Notes: generated by a model not told the origin, from the letters alone. A stretch of DNA of 64,000 bases from Devosia sp. (GCF_017744655.1 NZ_JAGIAW010000001.1:558001-622000), one strand, 5' to 3'. Positions 36,851-46,798 are shown, numbered from the stretch's first letter. Numbers and translations are program-made.

Positions 36851-38019
36851 GCGCGCCCGATCGCATAGAGGAATTTGTCCTCGCGTTGCAGACCGGCTTT
36901 ATCGACGGGTCGATCACCAAGCTCAAGCTCGGCGGCTATCATGGTCCCGAGGCTGACTTGAAGAGTGTCGAAGCGCGCAAGGTGACGATCAAGGCCGGCG
37001 AGCGGCTGAGTTTTGTGTTTCGCTACAAGACGCGGGACATAACCAAGAATCTCGTTATCGACGAAGCCATGAGCTTCGTGCGTGATGGGCTTCTCAATGA
37101 ATTCCGCAGCGCCCGGCTGGAGACCACGGATTTCGATCTGCAGTTTGAGCGGCAGGGCGACAAGATCAGGCTGAAGAAGACCGAGGTTGCCGGGCGCGAG
37201 GCCGTTCAGGGTGGGCATGACCGGACCAAGAACCGGCCGCTGACATCTGGTGACAAGGTCTGGATGCAGGCGCTTGGCATCTCTGGCGCTGATGGCAAGG
37301 TGCTGGCTGCCTCGCAGGATAAGTTTCGACAAATCAACAAGATGGTCGAGATTTTTGCGCCTTTGATTCAGGAGCTTTCTACCAAGAAGCCACGCATTGT
37401 CGATATGGGCGCGGGCAAGGGCTATCTTGATTTCGCGCTGTTCGACTATCTGAAATCCGAGGGCAAGGATGCCGAGGTGATCGGTGTCGAGATGCGGCCA
37501 AAGCTGGTTGAGGATGGCAATAAGCTAGCCGAGAAGAGTGGGTTTGGAGCCCTGAGTTTCGTGCCGGCCTCGATCCTCGACTATGACGCCAGCGGCGCTG
37601 ATGCCGTTATTGCGCTCCACGCCTGCGATACCGCGACGGACGATGCCATCTTCAAGGGCATTTCATCGGGCGCCGAACTGATCGCCGTGGCGCCGTGCTG
37701 CCACAAGCAGGTGCGGCGGCAGATGGAGGCGGGGTCTTCGGACAACCGGCTCGATTTCCTGCTGCGCCATGGCACGTTTATGGAGAAGCAGGCCGAGATG
37801 GTCACTGATGGGCTGCGGGCGCTGCTGCTCGAGGCCTCGGGCTATCGCACCAAGGTTTTTGAGTTTGTCTCGGACGCCCATACCCCCAAGAACAATCTGA
37901 TTGTTGCGCAGAAGGGCAAGGCCGGTTCACGTGAGGCGGCGCTGAAGCGTATCGCTGAGGTGAAGGCCATGTTCGGCATCGAGAAGCACTATCTCGAAAA
38001 CCTTTTGGGCCTGAACTAG
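36847..38019 (+). CDS. SAM-dependent methyltransferase (Methyltransf_13-like)
   Basis: 390 residues. The N-terminal 150 residues are a separate domain (VLALQTGFIDGSITKLKLGGYHG). The SAM site is IVDMGAGKGYLDFALFDYL (motif I), followed by DAVIALHACDTATDDAI and VAPCCHKQVRRQM, the pattern of the METTL25/Methyltransf_13 group. The CCHK motif resembles a catalytic site. The target is probably RNA or protein but is not known. The TTG start overlaps the prfC stop (TTGA), so coupled translation with RF3 is likely. Confidence 0.8.
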   Translation: MSAPDRIEEFVLALQTGFIDGSITKLKLGGYHGPEADLKSVEARKVTIKAGERLSFVFRYKTRDITKNLVIDEAMSFVRDGLLNEFRSARLETTDFDLQFERQGDKIRLKKTEVAGREAVQGGHDRTKNRPLTSGDKVWMQALGISGADGKVLAASQDKFRQINKMVEIFAPLIQELSTKKPRIVDMGAGKGYLDFALFDYLKSEGKDAEVIGVEMRPKLVEDGNKLAEKSGFGALSFVPASILDYDASGADAVIALHACDTATDDAIFKGISSGAELIAVAPCCHKQVRRQMEAGSSDNRLDFLLRHGTFMEKQAEMVTDGLRALLLEASGYRTKVFEFVSDAHTPKNNLIVAQKGKAGSREAALKRIAEVKAMFGIEKHYLENLLGLN

Positions 38020-38393
38020 GCTTTGGGCGGGGTGACCGTCACGAAGGATAGCGGCACGCGGTTGGACGTCTGCTGCGGTCCTTCCCATTCCCACGGATCG
38101 TAGAAAACGCCGGTACGGCCGTCATAGAGCATGAAATGGTCGTCCATGACGTGGACGATCGCCATTTCGCTGATGTCGTCCCAACCTGCTGCGGCCGTGA
38201 TTTCTCCAAGCTGCCAGCCGAGCCCCGCGAGAACGGGCCGCAGTTCGCCCCAATTGGTCTGGTGATGCGCTTTGCCGGTCCAGTCGAAGAGATCGGCGAT
38301 TTCGTCATAGGGCTTTCCCGTCAGCATCTGCAGCGTGACGACACCGCAGCCGTCTTCCCTTGGTCGCTGGGTATGGAAGGCGATGTCGGTCAT
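38016..38393 (-). CDS. C39-like papain-fold protein
   Basis: 125 residues from ATG 38393 (GAGGA upstream). Resembles a stand-alone peptidase C39-like domain: REDGCGVVTLQMLTG with a candidate nucleophile Cys16, and AIVHVMDDHFMLYDG with the His, followed by YDPWEWEG. It lacks a transporter or secretion signal. Activity is unproven. Its 3' end overlaps the convergent methyltransferase by 4 bp. Confidence 0.65.
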   Translation of the reverse strand: MTDIAFHTQRPREDGCGVVTLQMLTGKPYDEIADLFDWTGKAHHQTNWGELRPVLAGLGWQLGEITAAAGWDDISEMAIVHVMDDHFMLYDGRTGVFYDPWEWEGPQQTSNRVPLSFVTVTPPKA

Positions 38394-38525
38394 AGCGGTG
38401 TCCTCTTCTTCATCCCAAACGTGCGCAGCCATGCTGCCAGTCGCAAGCGTCCATGCCCAAGCGCGACTTCCTAACCGGGCAGTGGAGGTCTATATCCCAT
38501 TGGCACAGCAAGCCAAAAAAGACCT

Positions 38526-38846
38526 ATGACCAAAATCACTTTTGTTACGCCGAGCGGCGAACGCATTGAAACCGAAGCGGAAAACGGTGCCACCGTGATG
38601 GAAACGGCCATCATCAACGGTATTCCGGGCATTGTCGCCGAATGCGGCGGCGCCTGCACCTGCGCCACCTGCCATGTCTATGTGGAAGAAGATTGGCGCG
38701 AGACCGTGGGCGGCCCCTCGATGATGGAAGAAGACATGCTCGATTTCGCCTTCGACGTGAAGGATTCGAGCAGGCTGTCATGCCAGATCAAGGTTCGGGA
38801 CAATCTCGACGGTCTCGTGCTGCACGTGCCGACGCGCCAGGGGTGA
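38526..38846 (+). CDS. Adrenodoxin-type [2Fe-2S] ferredoxin (1)
   Basis: 106 residues. Cluster ligands in AECGGACTCATCHVY (C-x5-C-x2-C) plus the fourth Cys in SRLSCQI. An additional cysteine sits between the first and second ligands, absent from the second ferredoxin at 45.9 kb. Adrenodoxin-type ferredoxins serve P450 systems, iron-sulfur assembly or reductases. It precedes the sulfur locus, but a repeat and a convergent gene separate them. Confidence 0.93.
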   Translation: MTKITFVTPSGERIETEAENGATVMETAIINGIPGIVAECGGACTCATCHVYVEEDWRETVGGPSMMEEDMLDFAFDVKDSSRLSCQIKVRDNLDGLVLHVPTRQG

Positions 38847-38859
38847 TCTTTCTTCCTTT

Positions 38860-39010
38860 CCTTCTCCCCTTGAGGGAGAAGGTGGCGCGTAGCGCCGGAT
38901 GAGGGGTATTCCGCCGCCATTGCCGACTCCTCTGCGGAGGAGGGAACCCCTCACCCTGGATTTTCGCTTAACGCGAAAATCCTGTCCCTCTCCCTCAAGG
39001 GGCGAGGGTA
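38860..39010. repeat. Intergenic palindromic repeat, family B
   Basis: CTTCTCCCCTTGAGGGAGAA, GGCGCGTAGCGCCGGATGAG and the mirrored ACCCCTCACCCT and CCCTCTCCCTCAAGGGGCGA form a nested inverted repeat. The same design occurs at 43068-43194. Confidence 0.85.
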
Positions 39011-39027
39011 GGCAGGAGCCGGGCGAT

Positions 39028-39468
39028 CTATTCGCAGCGCCGATAGACGAAGGGCATGCCCCAGTCGGCGTCCGTCTCTGGAACTGTGTCGTAGAGATAG
39101 AACGTGTCTGGATTGATCCAGATGGCGAAGAAGATGGGGCCGCCGGCTATCGGCTCCCATCGCGCGCCGACTTGATCCGGGACGAGTTCCATTGCGGCGT
39201 CGGCTTCGACGTCGCGCGGGCCGAGATAGAAGATGTGCGTCTCGTTCGCGGCCTCGATGCGGACGGGCAGGGTGCAGATGGCGTAGTCTGTGTCGCGCGT
39301 GCCGACTTCCATGGTCGGCATGCTGACTGACCAGGCGCCGACATAGGGCGCGGATTTGCCCGCCTCGACCTCCGCCGACGCCGCTGGCTTGGGCAAAGGT
39401 GTCAGGGCAAAAGCTGCGGTCGTGCCTAGGCCTGTGGCCACGACCAAAAGCCGCAAAAAATTCTCCAC
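39028..39468 (-). CDS. Hypothetical secreted protein
   Basis: 146 residues from a GTG at 39468, which places a signal peptide at the N-terminus (LRLLVVATGLGTTAAFA, cleavage before LTPLP). The mature part is small with two cysteines (AICTLPVRI and the C-terminal YRRC) that could form a disulfide, and aromatic-rich strands (FFAIWINPDTFYLYDT). No family recognised. The upstream in-frame ATG at 39648 lies in the cysG promoter region and gives an unlikely N-terminus. Confidence 0.6.
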   Translation of the reverse strand: MENFLRLLVVATGLGTTAAFALTPLPKPAASAEVEAGKSAPYVGAWSVSMPTMEVGTRDTDYAICTLPVRIEAANETHIFYLGPRDVEADAAMELVPDQVGARWEPIAGGPIFFAIWINPDTFYLYDTVPETDADWGMPFVYRRCE

Positions 39469-39643
39469 AGATGCCGAATTTCGCACGGCAAATTCTCGGC
39501 GATCAGGCCGATTTCTCCCGCTGCTTTGCGTGGAACGGCAGGCCTCAGGATTTTTTTGCCCGACTTTGCTTTGCCAGTCTGGTGTCATTCTAAGGTGGCC
39601 TTCCCAAGGGAAATATAAAAGCGATTGAATTTCAACGCCTTGC

Positions 39644-39686
39644 TCCAATCCCCGGCGTTGGAATATTTTGCCTCATCGTTGGAATA
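39644..39686 (+). promoter_or_regulatory. Repeated TTGGA-type motifs upstream of cysG
   Basis: CGTTGGAATA at 39656-39665 is repeated exactly at 39677-39686, 21 bp apart start to start (two helical turns). The reverse motif TCCAAT lies at 39644, and TTCAACG (39631) is a related half-site. The placement, just upstream of the cysG ribosome binding site, suggests a regulator of the sulfur operon. Confidence 0.5.
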
Positions 39687-39694
39687 GGACTGTT

Positions 39695-41089
39695 ATGACT
39701 CGCCTCAACACATTCCCGTTGAGTTTCAAGGTCAAGGGCAAGCGCATTATGATCGTCGGCGGTACCGACGAGGCCCTGAACAAAGTCCGATTGGTCGCAA
39801 AGACGACTGCTTCAATAGAGATTTACGCAAGGCAGATTGAAACCGTTTTTTCCGGTTTTGACGTGACCGTGTTCGAGCGTCCGCTGACCGCAGAAGATGT
39901 ATCCGGCGTCGCGCTGGTTTTCGTGGCCGATGAAGGCCCGGACGGGCAGCTTGCCATGGCCGAGGCTCGCCGGCTGAACATTCCGCTCAATGTCGTCGAC
40001 GTTCCCGCCGAATGCGATTTCTACACGCCGTCCATCGTCGATCGTGCGCCGCTGACGGTGGCGATTTCGACCGAGGGCGATGCGCCGGTGCTAGCGCGGT
40101 TGGTGCGGGCGCAGATAGAAGCGCTGCTGGCGCCGGGGCTCGGCAAGATTGCTGGTCTCGCGGGCAGCTTGCGCCACAAGGTTGAAAGCTTGATCCACGA
40201 TGGTGCCGCCCGTAGGCGCTATTATGAGGATTTGGTCTCTTCTTCGTCCGTTGAGCGGGCCATCGAAGAGGGCCGCGGCGGGGCCGAAGCGGAAAAGCTG
40301 TTGGCGAGCCATGTCGAGAATGGCGTGGGGCAGGGTGTGGTCTGGCTGATTGGCGCCGGCCCTGGTGCCGCCGATCTTCTTACCCTTCGCGCGCAGCGCC
40401 TGCTGCAACAGGCCGATGTCATCGTGCACGACCAGCTTGTGCCCGCCGAAGTCGTCGAGATGGGTCGCCGCGACGCCGAGCAGATTTGCGTCGGCAAGGC
40501 CAAGGGCCATCATTCCTTCAGCCAGGCTCAGATCAATACGCTGATCGTGCGGCTGGCGAGCGAGGGCAAGAAGGTCGCGCGGCTCAAGTCGGGCGATCCG
40601 ATGATCTTTGGGCGCGCCGGCGAAGAGATCGAGGCTCTGCGCAAGGCTGGCGTCGAATACCAGATCGTGCCGGGCGTGAGCGCGGCGCTGGCTGCCGCGG
40701 CCGATACGGCTACGCCCGTAACCTTGCGAAAAGTGTCGAGCGGACTTGTTGTTGCCACGGCGCATGGTGCCGATGATAGCGAGCTGGCGCACTGGGCTGC
40801 GCTGGCCGAAACCGGCCTGACGCTGGCGCTCTATATGGGCAAATCGATTGCTGCCGAAACGGCGGGACGGCTGGTGGCGCTGGGCGCCGCGGTTGATCTG
40901 CCGGTGGGCATTGTTGTGAATGCGGGGCGGCCGGAAAGCCGATCCTATGCGGGTAATTTGGGTGATCTCGCGCGTGGCGCGGTCGAGTTCGATGATGGTC
41001 CGGCCGTCATCCTGATCGGTCGGGCCGTGGCGCATGGCGAATGGGTTGAGGCCGTCGCCAGGAATGCAGAAAGTTTCAAAGTAGCATGA
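39695..41089 (+). CDS. cysG: Siroheme synthase (CysG-type, trifunctional)
   Basis: 464 residues. N-terminal about 210 residues: precorrin-2 dehydrogenase/ferrochelatase (RIMIVGGTDEALNKVRLV, then VPAECDFYTPSIVDRAPLTV). C-terminal half: uroporphyrinogen-III C-methyltransferase (VWLIGAGPGAADLLTLRA, AKGHHSFSQ, RLKSGDPMIFGRAGEE, VPGVSAALA). It makes the siroheme needed by CysI encoded downstream. ATG 39695 chosen over an upstream TTG. The stop overlaps the DUF2849 start by 4 bp. Confidence 0.95.
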   Translation: MTRLNTFPLSFKVKGKRIMIVGGTDEALNKVRLVAKTTASIEIYARQIETVFSGFDVTVFERPLTAEDVSGVALVFVADEGPDGQLAMAEARRLNIPLNVVDVPAECDFYTPSIVDRAPLTVAISTEGDAPVLARLVRAQIEALLAPGLGKIAGLAGSLRHKVESLIHDGAARRRYYEDLVSSSSVERAIEEGRGGAEAEKLLASHVENGVGQGVVWLIGAGPGAADLLTLRAQRLLQQADVIVHDQLVPAEVVEMGRRDAEQICVGKAKGHHSFSQAQINTLIVRLASEGKKVARLKSGDPMIFGRAGEEIEALRKAGVEYQIVPGVSAALAAAADTATPVTLRKVSSGLVVATAHGADDSELAHWAALAETGLTLALYMGKSIAAETAGRLVALGAAVDLPVGIVVNAGRPESRSYAGNLGDLARGAVEFDDGPAVILIGRAVAHGEWVEAVARNAESFKVA

Positions 41090-41415
41090 GCAAGGAAATT
41101 CTCACCGGCAACGAGCTCACCTCGGGGGCGGCGGTCTACCTGTCGGCCACTGGCGAGTGGGTAGAGCCGCTGCAGTCGGCGCGTCTCTTCTCCAAGGAAG
41201 AAGTTGCCGAGCGCGATGCCGCGTTGGCCGCGACCAAGGCCGGCGGCCGTGTCATCAGCCTTGAAATCGAGGAAGTCGACGAGGTGGACGGCCAGATCGT
41301 TCCCAAGCGCCTTCGCGAACGTATTCGTGCGGCAGGCCCCACCGCGCCGCTTACTCTCAATGGGCAGGCTTACGACCGCCAGCATCTGGGTGAGGACGGT
41401 CATGTATCGATATGA
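41086..41415 (+). CDS. DUF2849 protein
   Basis: 109 residues, short acidic protein (NELTSGAAVYLSATGEWVEP, then ISLEIEEVDEVDGQIVPKRL). DUF2849 proteins are found almost only between cysG and cysI in alphaproteobacteria; function unknown, an accessory role in sulfite reduction is inferred. It overlaps cysG by 4 bp and cysI by 14 bp. Confidence 0.88.
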   Translation: MSKEILTGNELTSGAAVYLSATGEWVEPLQSARLFSKEEVAERDAALAATKAGGRVISLEIEEVDEVDGQIVPKRLRERIRAAGPTAPLTLNGQAYDRQHLGEDGHVSI

Positions 41416-43060
41416 TGAATTTGACGCCGCGTTTGTCGCGGGTCGCACGGCGCAGTTTGCCGATCAGGTGAAGCGTCGCCTTTCGGGCGAGCTGACGGAA
41501 GACCAGTTCCGCCCGCTTCGGCTGATGAACGGGCTCTATCTGCAGCTCCACGCCTATATGCTGCGTGTCGCCGTGCCCTATGGCACGCTGTCTAGCCGGC
41601 AGATGCGCAAGCTTGCCCATATCGCCCGGGTCTATGACCGCGGCTATGGCCATTTCACCACGCGCCAGAACATCCAATACAACTGGCCCAAGCTGAAGGA
41701 CATTCCCGTCATTCTCGACGAACTGGCCTCGGTCGAAATGCACGCCATCCAGACCTCGGGCAATTGCATCCGCAATGTCACGACGGACCAGTTTGCCGGC
41801 GCCGCTGCCGACGAGATCATCGATCCGCGTCCGGTCGCCGAAATCCTGCGCCAGTGGTCGAGCCTGCATCCCGAATTTTCGTACCTGCCGCGAAAATTCA
41901 AGATCGCCATCACCGGTGCGTCGCATGACCGCGCGGCCATCCGTTTTCACGATATCGGCCTCCAGGCTGCGGTGAATGCGGCTGGCGAAATCGGCTGGGA
42001 AGTCTGGGTTGGCGGCGGGCTCGGCCGTACGCCGATGATCGCCAAGCTGATCAATAGCTTTGTGCCCAATGAGCACCTGCTGGCTTATCTCGAAAGCATC
42101 ATGCGCGTTTACAACCGCTATGGTCGCCGGGACAACAAGTACAAGGCACGCATCAAGATTCTGGTGCACGAAGAAGGTCTTGAGACGATCAAGGGCCAGG
42201 TCGAAGCCGAATTCGCCGAAGTTCGCGGCGGTGTGCTCACCCTGCCGAGCGAAGAAGTCGACCGCATTAGCGCCTATTTCGCGCTGCCCGATTTTGCTCC
42301 GCAGAGCCTGACCAAGATCGATGTGGCCTATGAGTCCATTCTCGATGCTGCCTATGGCCGCTGGCTCGATAACAATATCAATGCCCACGCCCAGCCGGGC
42401 TATGCTTCGGTGACGGTGTCGCTGAAACCCGTCGGCGGCGCGCCGGGCGACGCGACGCATACGCAGATGGAAGTCGTTGCCGACCTCGCTGAAAAGTATT
42501 CGTATGACGAGCTGCGCGTGACCCATGAGCAGAACTTGGTTCTGCCCCACGTGGCGCTGGCCGATCTTCGCGCCGTTTTCGATGCGCTGGTGGCTGCCGA
42601 GCTTGCCGAAGGCAACAATAACCTCATCACCGACATGATCTGCTGCCCGGGCCTCGATTTCTGCGCCCTGGCTAATGCCCGTTCGATCCCGATCGCGCAG
42701 GAAATTTCCAGGAAGTTTGCCGAGCCAGCACGCCAGAAGGAAATCGGCGAGCTGAAGATCAAGATTTCCGGCTGCATCAATGCCTGTGGGCACCACCATG
42801 TGGGGCACATCGGCATTCTGGGCGTCGAGAAGAAGGGCGGCGAGCTCTATCAGATCACGCTGGGTGGTGACGCCACCGAGCATGCTTCGGTCGGCAAAAT
42901 CATCGGGCCGGGCTTTGAGGCCGAGAACGTGCCGGGTGCCATTGAAAAGCTGGTCGATTTCTACATCGCCCAGCGTCAGGGCACTGATGAGACTTTCATT
43001 CAAGCCTATCGGCGTCTTGGGGAAGCGCCCTTTAAGGAGGCCCTCTATGGAACGGCTTGA
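41402..43060 (+). CDS. cysI: Ferredoxin-type assimilatory sulfite reductase hemoprotein
   Basis: 552 residues; six-electron reduction of sulfite to sulfide with coupled siroheme and [4Fe-4S]. Seen: two sulfite/nitrite reductase half repeats, GYGHFTTRQNIQYNW and the cluster ligands CPGLDFC (C-x5-C) and CINAC (C-x3-C) followed by GHHHVGHIG. No flavoprotein (cysJ) is near, so electrons must come from ferredoxin; the FNR and ferredoxin at 44.7-46.2 kb are candidates. ATG 41402 overlaps the DUF2849 gene. A nitrite-reductase role is possible but the CysG/CysH context favours sulfite. Confidence 0.93.
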   Translation: MYRYDEFDAAFVAGRTAQFADQVKRRLSGELTEDQFRPLRLMNGLYLQLHAYMLRVAVPYGTLSSRQMRKLAHIARVYDRGYGHFTTRQNIQYNWPKLKDIPVILDELASVEMHAIQTSGNCIRNVTTDQFAGAAADEIIDPRPVAEILRQWSSLHPEFSYLPRKFKIAITGASHDRAAIRFHDIGLQAAVNAAGEIGWEVWVGGGLGRTPMIAKLINSFVPNEHLLAYLESIMRVYNRYGRRDNKYKARIKILVHEEGLETIKGQVEAEFAEVRGGVLTLPSEEVDRISAYFALPDFAPQSLTKIDVAYESILDAAYGRWLDNNINAHAQPGYASVTVSLKPVGGAPGDATHTQMEVVADLAEKYSYDELRVTHEQNLVLPHVALADLRAVFDALVAAELAEGNNNLITDMICCPGLDFCALANARSIPIAQEISRKFAEPARQKEIGELKIKISGCINACGHHHVGHIGILGVEKKGGELYQITLGGDATEHASVGKIIGPGFEAENVPGAIEKLVDFYIAQRQGTDETFIQAYRRLGEAPFKEALYGTA

Positions 43061-43067
43061 CGCTCTT

Positions 43068-43194
43068 CACCTCTCCCTTTGGGGGAGAGGTCGGCGCGCA
43101 GCGCCGGGTGAGGGGGCCTTTTCATGGTCTGGTGCGTGGGAAAGGTCCCCTCACCCGACCCAACAGGGTCGACCTCTCCCCCTAGGGAGAGGTG
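43068..43194. repeat. Intergenic palindromic repeat, family B
   Basis: CCTCTCCCTTTGGGGGAGAGG, GGCGCGCAGCGCCGGGTGAG and the mirrored CCCCTCACCCGACC and CCTCTCCCCCTAGGGAGAGG. It sits inside the sulfur operon between cysI and cysH, so it would be transcribed as a large RNA hairpin. Confidence 0.9.
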
Positions 43195-43227
43195 GCGCTG
43201 CCGCGCCGGCTATCTCGGAGTATTCCT

Positions 43228-44502
43228 ATGGGACTGCCTAAACTCGCTCCCGCCCAGGCGGCACACGACAAGCTGAAGGCGCTGGGTATCCTGGCGCTCA
43301 ACGGCATGTTCGACGAAATGGACGCGCTGAGCGTGCTCCGTTACGCCGTCAGTGATGTGCTGCCGGGCGATCTTGCCATCGTCTCGTCCTTCGGGGCGGA
43401 CTCGGCGGTGCTGCTGCACATGGTGGCGCAGGTCGACCCCAGCATGCCGGTCTATTTCCTCGAGACTGGTAAGCACTTCCGGGAAACGCTTGACTACGTC
43501 GAGACGCTGAAGAAGCAGCTCGGCCTCATCAATGTCCATGCCATCCACCCCAACGCGGATGATGTGAAGCGCTTCGATCCTAATGGCGATCTCTGGGAAA
43601 CCGATCCCGATTCCTGCTGCCATATCCGCAAGACCGAGCCGCTTGAGCCGGTGACGGAGCAGTATGGTGGCTGGGTGACCGGCCGCAAGCGCTACCAGAC
43701 CACGGAACGCGGCGTGCTGCCGCATTTCGAGCTGACGAGCGATGATCGCATCAAGGTCAATCCGCTGGCCTATTTCTCCGATGCCGATGTCATCGAATAT
43801 CGCCAGAAGCACAACTTGCCCGAGCATCCGCTCTATGCCAAAGGCTACAAGTCCATTGGTTGTGCGCCTTGCACCTCGATTGTTGCCGAGGGTGAGGATC
43901 CGCGCGCCGGACGGTGGCGCGGCCTCAACAAGAAGGAATGCGGCATCCATTATGACTTCAGTGGAGCGATCGCCAATCCGATGACTGCCGCAGCCCGCCA
44001 CACCCTCTGGAAAGACGGGGCTTTTATTGCCGATCCCTTCAGGGAATGGGTCGAAGGCACCGCGCCGTCCGAAGCCCGGTACACCCACGTGCCGCTGCCG
44101 GAGTTTCTGGCTAATCGCGCCGATTATCTGGCAAGCCAGCACCCTCTTGGGCTCCTGGTTTCGCCCGGCGAGAAGATCGAAGATGTGGTCGATGATCTTT
44201 CTCGATTTGCTTCGATTGCCATCAAGTTCCCTGCGTTCAGTGATGGTCGCGGCTATTCGACGGCGCGCCTGCTCGTGGAGCGTTTCAAATATGCCGGTGA
44301 AATCAGGGCTGTAGGCGATGTCCTTCAGGATCAGATTCCGCATATGCGTCGCTGCGGTTTCAATGCGCTCGTCGTTACCCACGAGCCGAGTCGCCAGGCG
44401 CTGATCGAAAACCGTCTGCCGGAAATGGCCTTGTTCTACCAGCCTGTGGGCGTCACCGAAGTACCGCTTGGTACTCGCCCCTTCCTTCGTCGCGTCTCCT
44501 AG
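43228..44502 (+). CDS. cysH: APS reductase CysH fused to a DUF934 domain
   Basis: 424 residues. Residues 1-250: phosphoadenylyl/adenylyl-sulfate reductase with SSFGADSAVLLHM (nucleotide loop), CC at 130-131, C212-x2-C215 and the catalytic C238 in ECGIH. The CC...CxxC set marks the [4Fe-4S] APS-reducing type. Residues about 255-424: a DUF934 domain (SPGEKIEDVVDDLSRFASIA, FPAFSDGRGYSTARLL, GDVLQDQIPHMRRCGF). DUF934 is normally a separate gene next to cysI/cysH; here it is in one frame with no internal stop. ATG 43228 has GGAG 8 nt upstream. Reduces APS to sulfite for CysI. Confidence 0.92.
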   Translation: MGLPKLAPAQAAHDKLKALGILALNGMFDEMDALSVLRYAVSDVLPGDLAIVSSFGADSAVLLHMVAQVDPSMPVYFLETGKHFRETLDYVETLKKQLGLINVHAIHPNADDVKRFDPNGDLWETDPDSCCHIRKTEPLEPVTEQYGGWVTGRKRYQTTERGVLPHFELTSDDRIKVNPLAYFSDADVIEYRQKHNLPEHPLYAKGYKSIGCAPCTSIVAEGEDPRAGRWRGLNKKECGIHYDFSGAIANPMTAAARHTLWKDGAFIADPFREWVEGTAPSEARYTHVPLPEFLANRADYLASQHPLGLLVSPGEKIEDVVDDLSRFASIAIKFPAFSDGRGYSTARLLVERFKYAGEIRAVGDVLQDQIPHMRRCGFNALVVTHEPSRQALIENRLPEMALFYQPVGVTEVPLGTRPFLRRVS

Positions 44503-44531
44503 GATAAGTGGAGCGCGTTAGTCGCCTTTAA

Positions 44532-45680
<1,149 letters not shown>

Positions 45681-45715
45681 GGTCTAGGACCCTCGCCAGC
45701 CAACTCTCCGACCAC

Positions 45716-45788
45716 CGCGTCATCCCCGCGAAAGCGGGGATATCACTCGGCCCTTGTTGAGATTCCCGCTTTCGCGGAAATGACGCCG
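45716..45788. repeat. Intergenic palindromic repeat, family A
   Basis: Arms TCATCCCCGCGAAAGCGGGG and TCCCGCTTTCGCGGAAATGA between the FNR and ferredoxin genes. Confidence 0.88.
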
Positions 45789-45863
45789 TGGCAGGAACCA
45801 ATGTCCTACTTGCCTTGCCGCCTCATAGAAGGCTAAGCACGCCCCGCTGTTGAGGAGCGCCCC

Positions 45864-46187
45864 ATGAAGATCACCGTTACCGACCAGGCAGGCGAAGTGC
45901 ACGAGCTCGAAGGGCTCGAAGGCTGGCGCGTGATGGAAGTCATTCGCGACTGGGGTCTCAACATCAAGGCCGAATGCGGCGGCGCGCTGAGCTGCGCCAC
46001 CTGCCATGTCTATGTCGATAACGACTGGCTCGATGCCGTCGGCGCGCCGAGCGACGAAGAAGAGGACATGCTGGACTCCGTGGGCGACGTGAAATCGAAC
46101 TCGCGCCTGTCGTGCCAGATCCTATGCTCGGACGAGCTCGATGGGCTCAAGCTGACCCTGGCAGGCAGCGCCTCCAAGGAGGCATAG
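45864..46187 (+). CDS. Adrenodoxin-type [2Fe-2S] ferredoxin (2)
   Basis: 107 residues. Ligands in AECGGALSCATCHVY (C-x5-C-x2-C) and SRLSCQI, the same architecture as the ferredoxin at 38.5 kb. It is acidic (DEEEDMLDSV), as expected for docking to reductase and acceptor. The position right after the FNR makes it the best candidate donor for CysI. Ribosome binding site GAGGAG precedes ATG 45864. Confidence 0.93.
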   Translation: MKITVTDQAGEVHELEGLEGWRVMEVIRDWGLNIKAECGGALSCATCHVYVDNDWLDAVGAPSDEEEDMLDSVGDVKSNSRLSCQILCSDELDGLKLTLAGSASKEA

Positions 46188-46211
46188 CCGGGCCGAAGCC
46201 CGGCACGCCTA

Positions 46212-46787
46212 TTATTCCGCCGCGATGGCCGGCGCCTTATCGACGCCATGGCGCGCGATGAAGGCGCTGAAGGACTGCACCCAGCCATTGAGAAAGGCGA
46301 GGGTCGTCTCGTCAGTCACTTCGAGATCGTCGGTGATCAGGCCCGGTTTCATGTTGAAGTAGACTTCCGGCTGGCCCATGACCAGCATGCCATAGACCGG
46401 CAAGATCGAGCGGAGATGTCCCTGTCCGGCGGCCGTGCCGGTTGCGCCCGGCGTGGCGCCGACCAAGGCCGTCGGCATGTCTTTCCAGGAACTCTGCGCA
46501 TAGGGGCGCGAAGCCCAGTCCAGCGCGTTCTTCAGCACGCCCGGGAACGAGCGGTTGTATTCCGGCGTCACGATCAGCGCAGCATCTGCGGCTTCGACGC
46601 GCCGCTTCAGCTCGGTCACAACGGTCGGCGGGTTCGCCCAGAGGTCGTTGTTGTAATAGGGCAGGCCGGCGAGATCGAGATAATCGAACTTCAGTTTGCC
46701 CTCGGCGAGCTTTTCCAGCGTGTTAGCAAGCTTGCGATTGACCGAATTGGCGCTCAGGCTGGCGACGAGAACAGCGACATTTTTCAT
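46212..46787 (-). CDS. NADPH-dependent FMN reductase family protein
   Basis: 191 residues, flavodoxin-like fold. Seen: VASLSANSVNRKLANTL (phosphate loop), TPEYNRSFPGVLKNALDW (the family signature around the FMN), and ALVGATPGATG. Likely a quinone, chromate or flavin reductase. Start chosen at ATG 46787; an in-frame ATG at 46808 falls in the operator-like region. It is divergent from an HxlR-family regulator, a classical redox-sensor/reductase pairing, and probably its target. Confidence 0.88.
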   Translation of the reverse strand: MKNVAVLVASLSANSVNRKLANTLEKLAEGKLKFDYLDLAGLPYYNNDLWANPPTVVTELKRRVEAADAALIVTPEYNRSFPGVLKNALDWASRPYAQSSWKDMPTALVGATPGATGTAAGQGHLRSILPVYGMLVMGQPEVYFNMKPGLITDDLEVTDETTLAFLNGWVQSFSAFIARHGVDKAPAIAAE

Positions 46788-46798
46788 TGGAAGAACCG

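Noticed and set aside
41357..43003. 548-codon open frame antisense to cysI
   Set aside because: Shadow of a conserved enzyme with complete cluster motifs.
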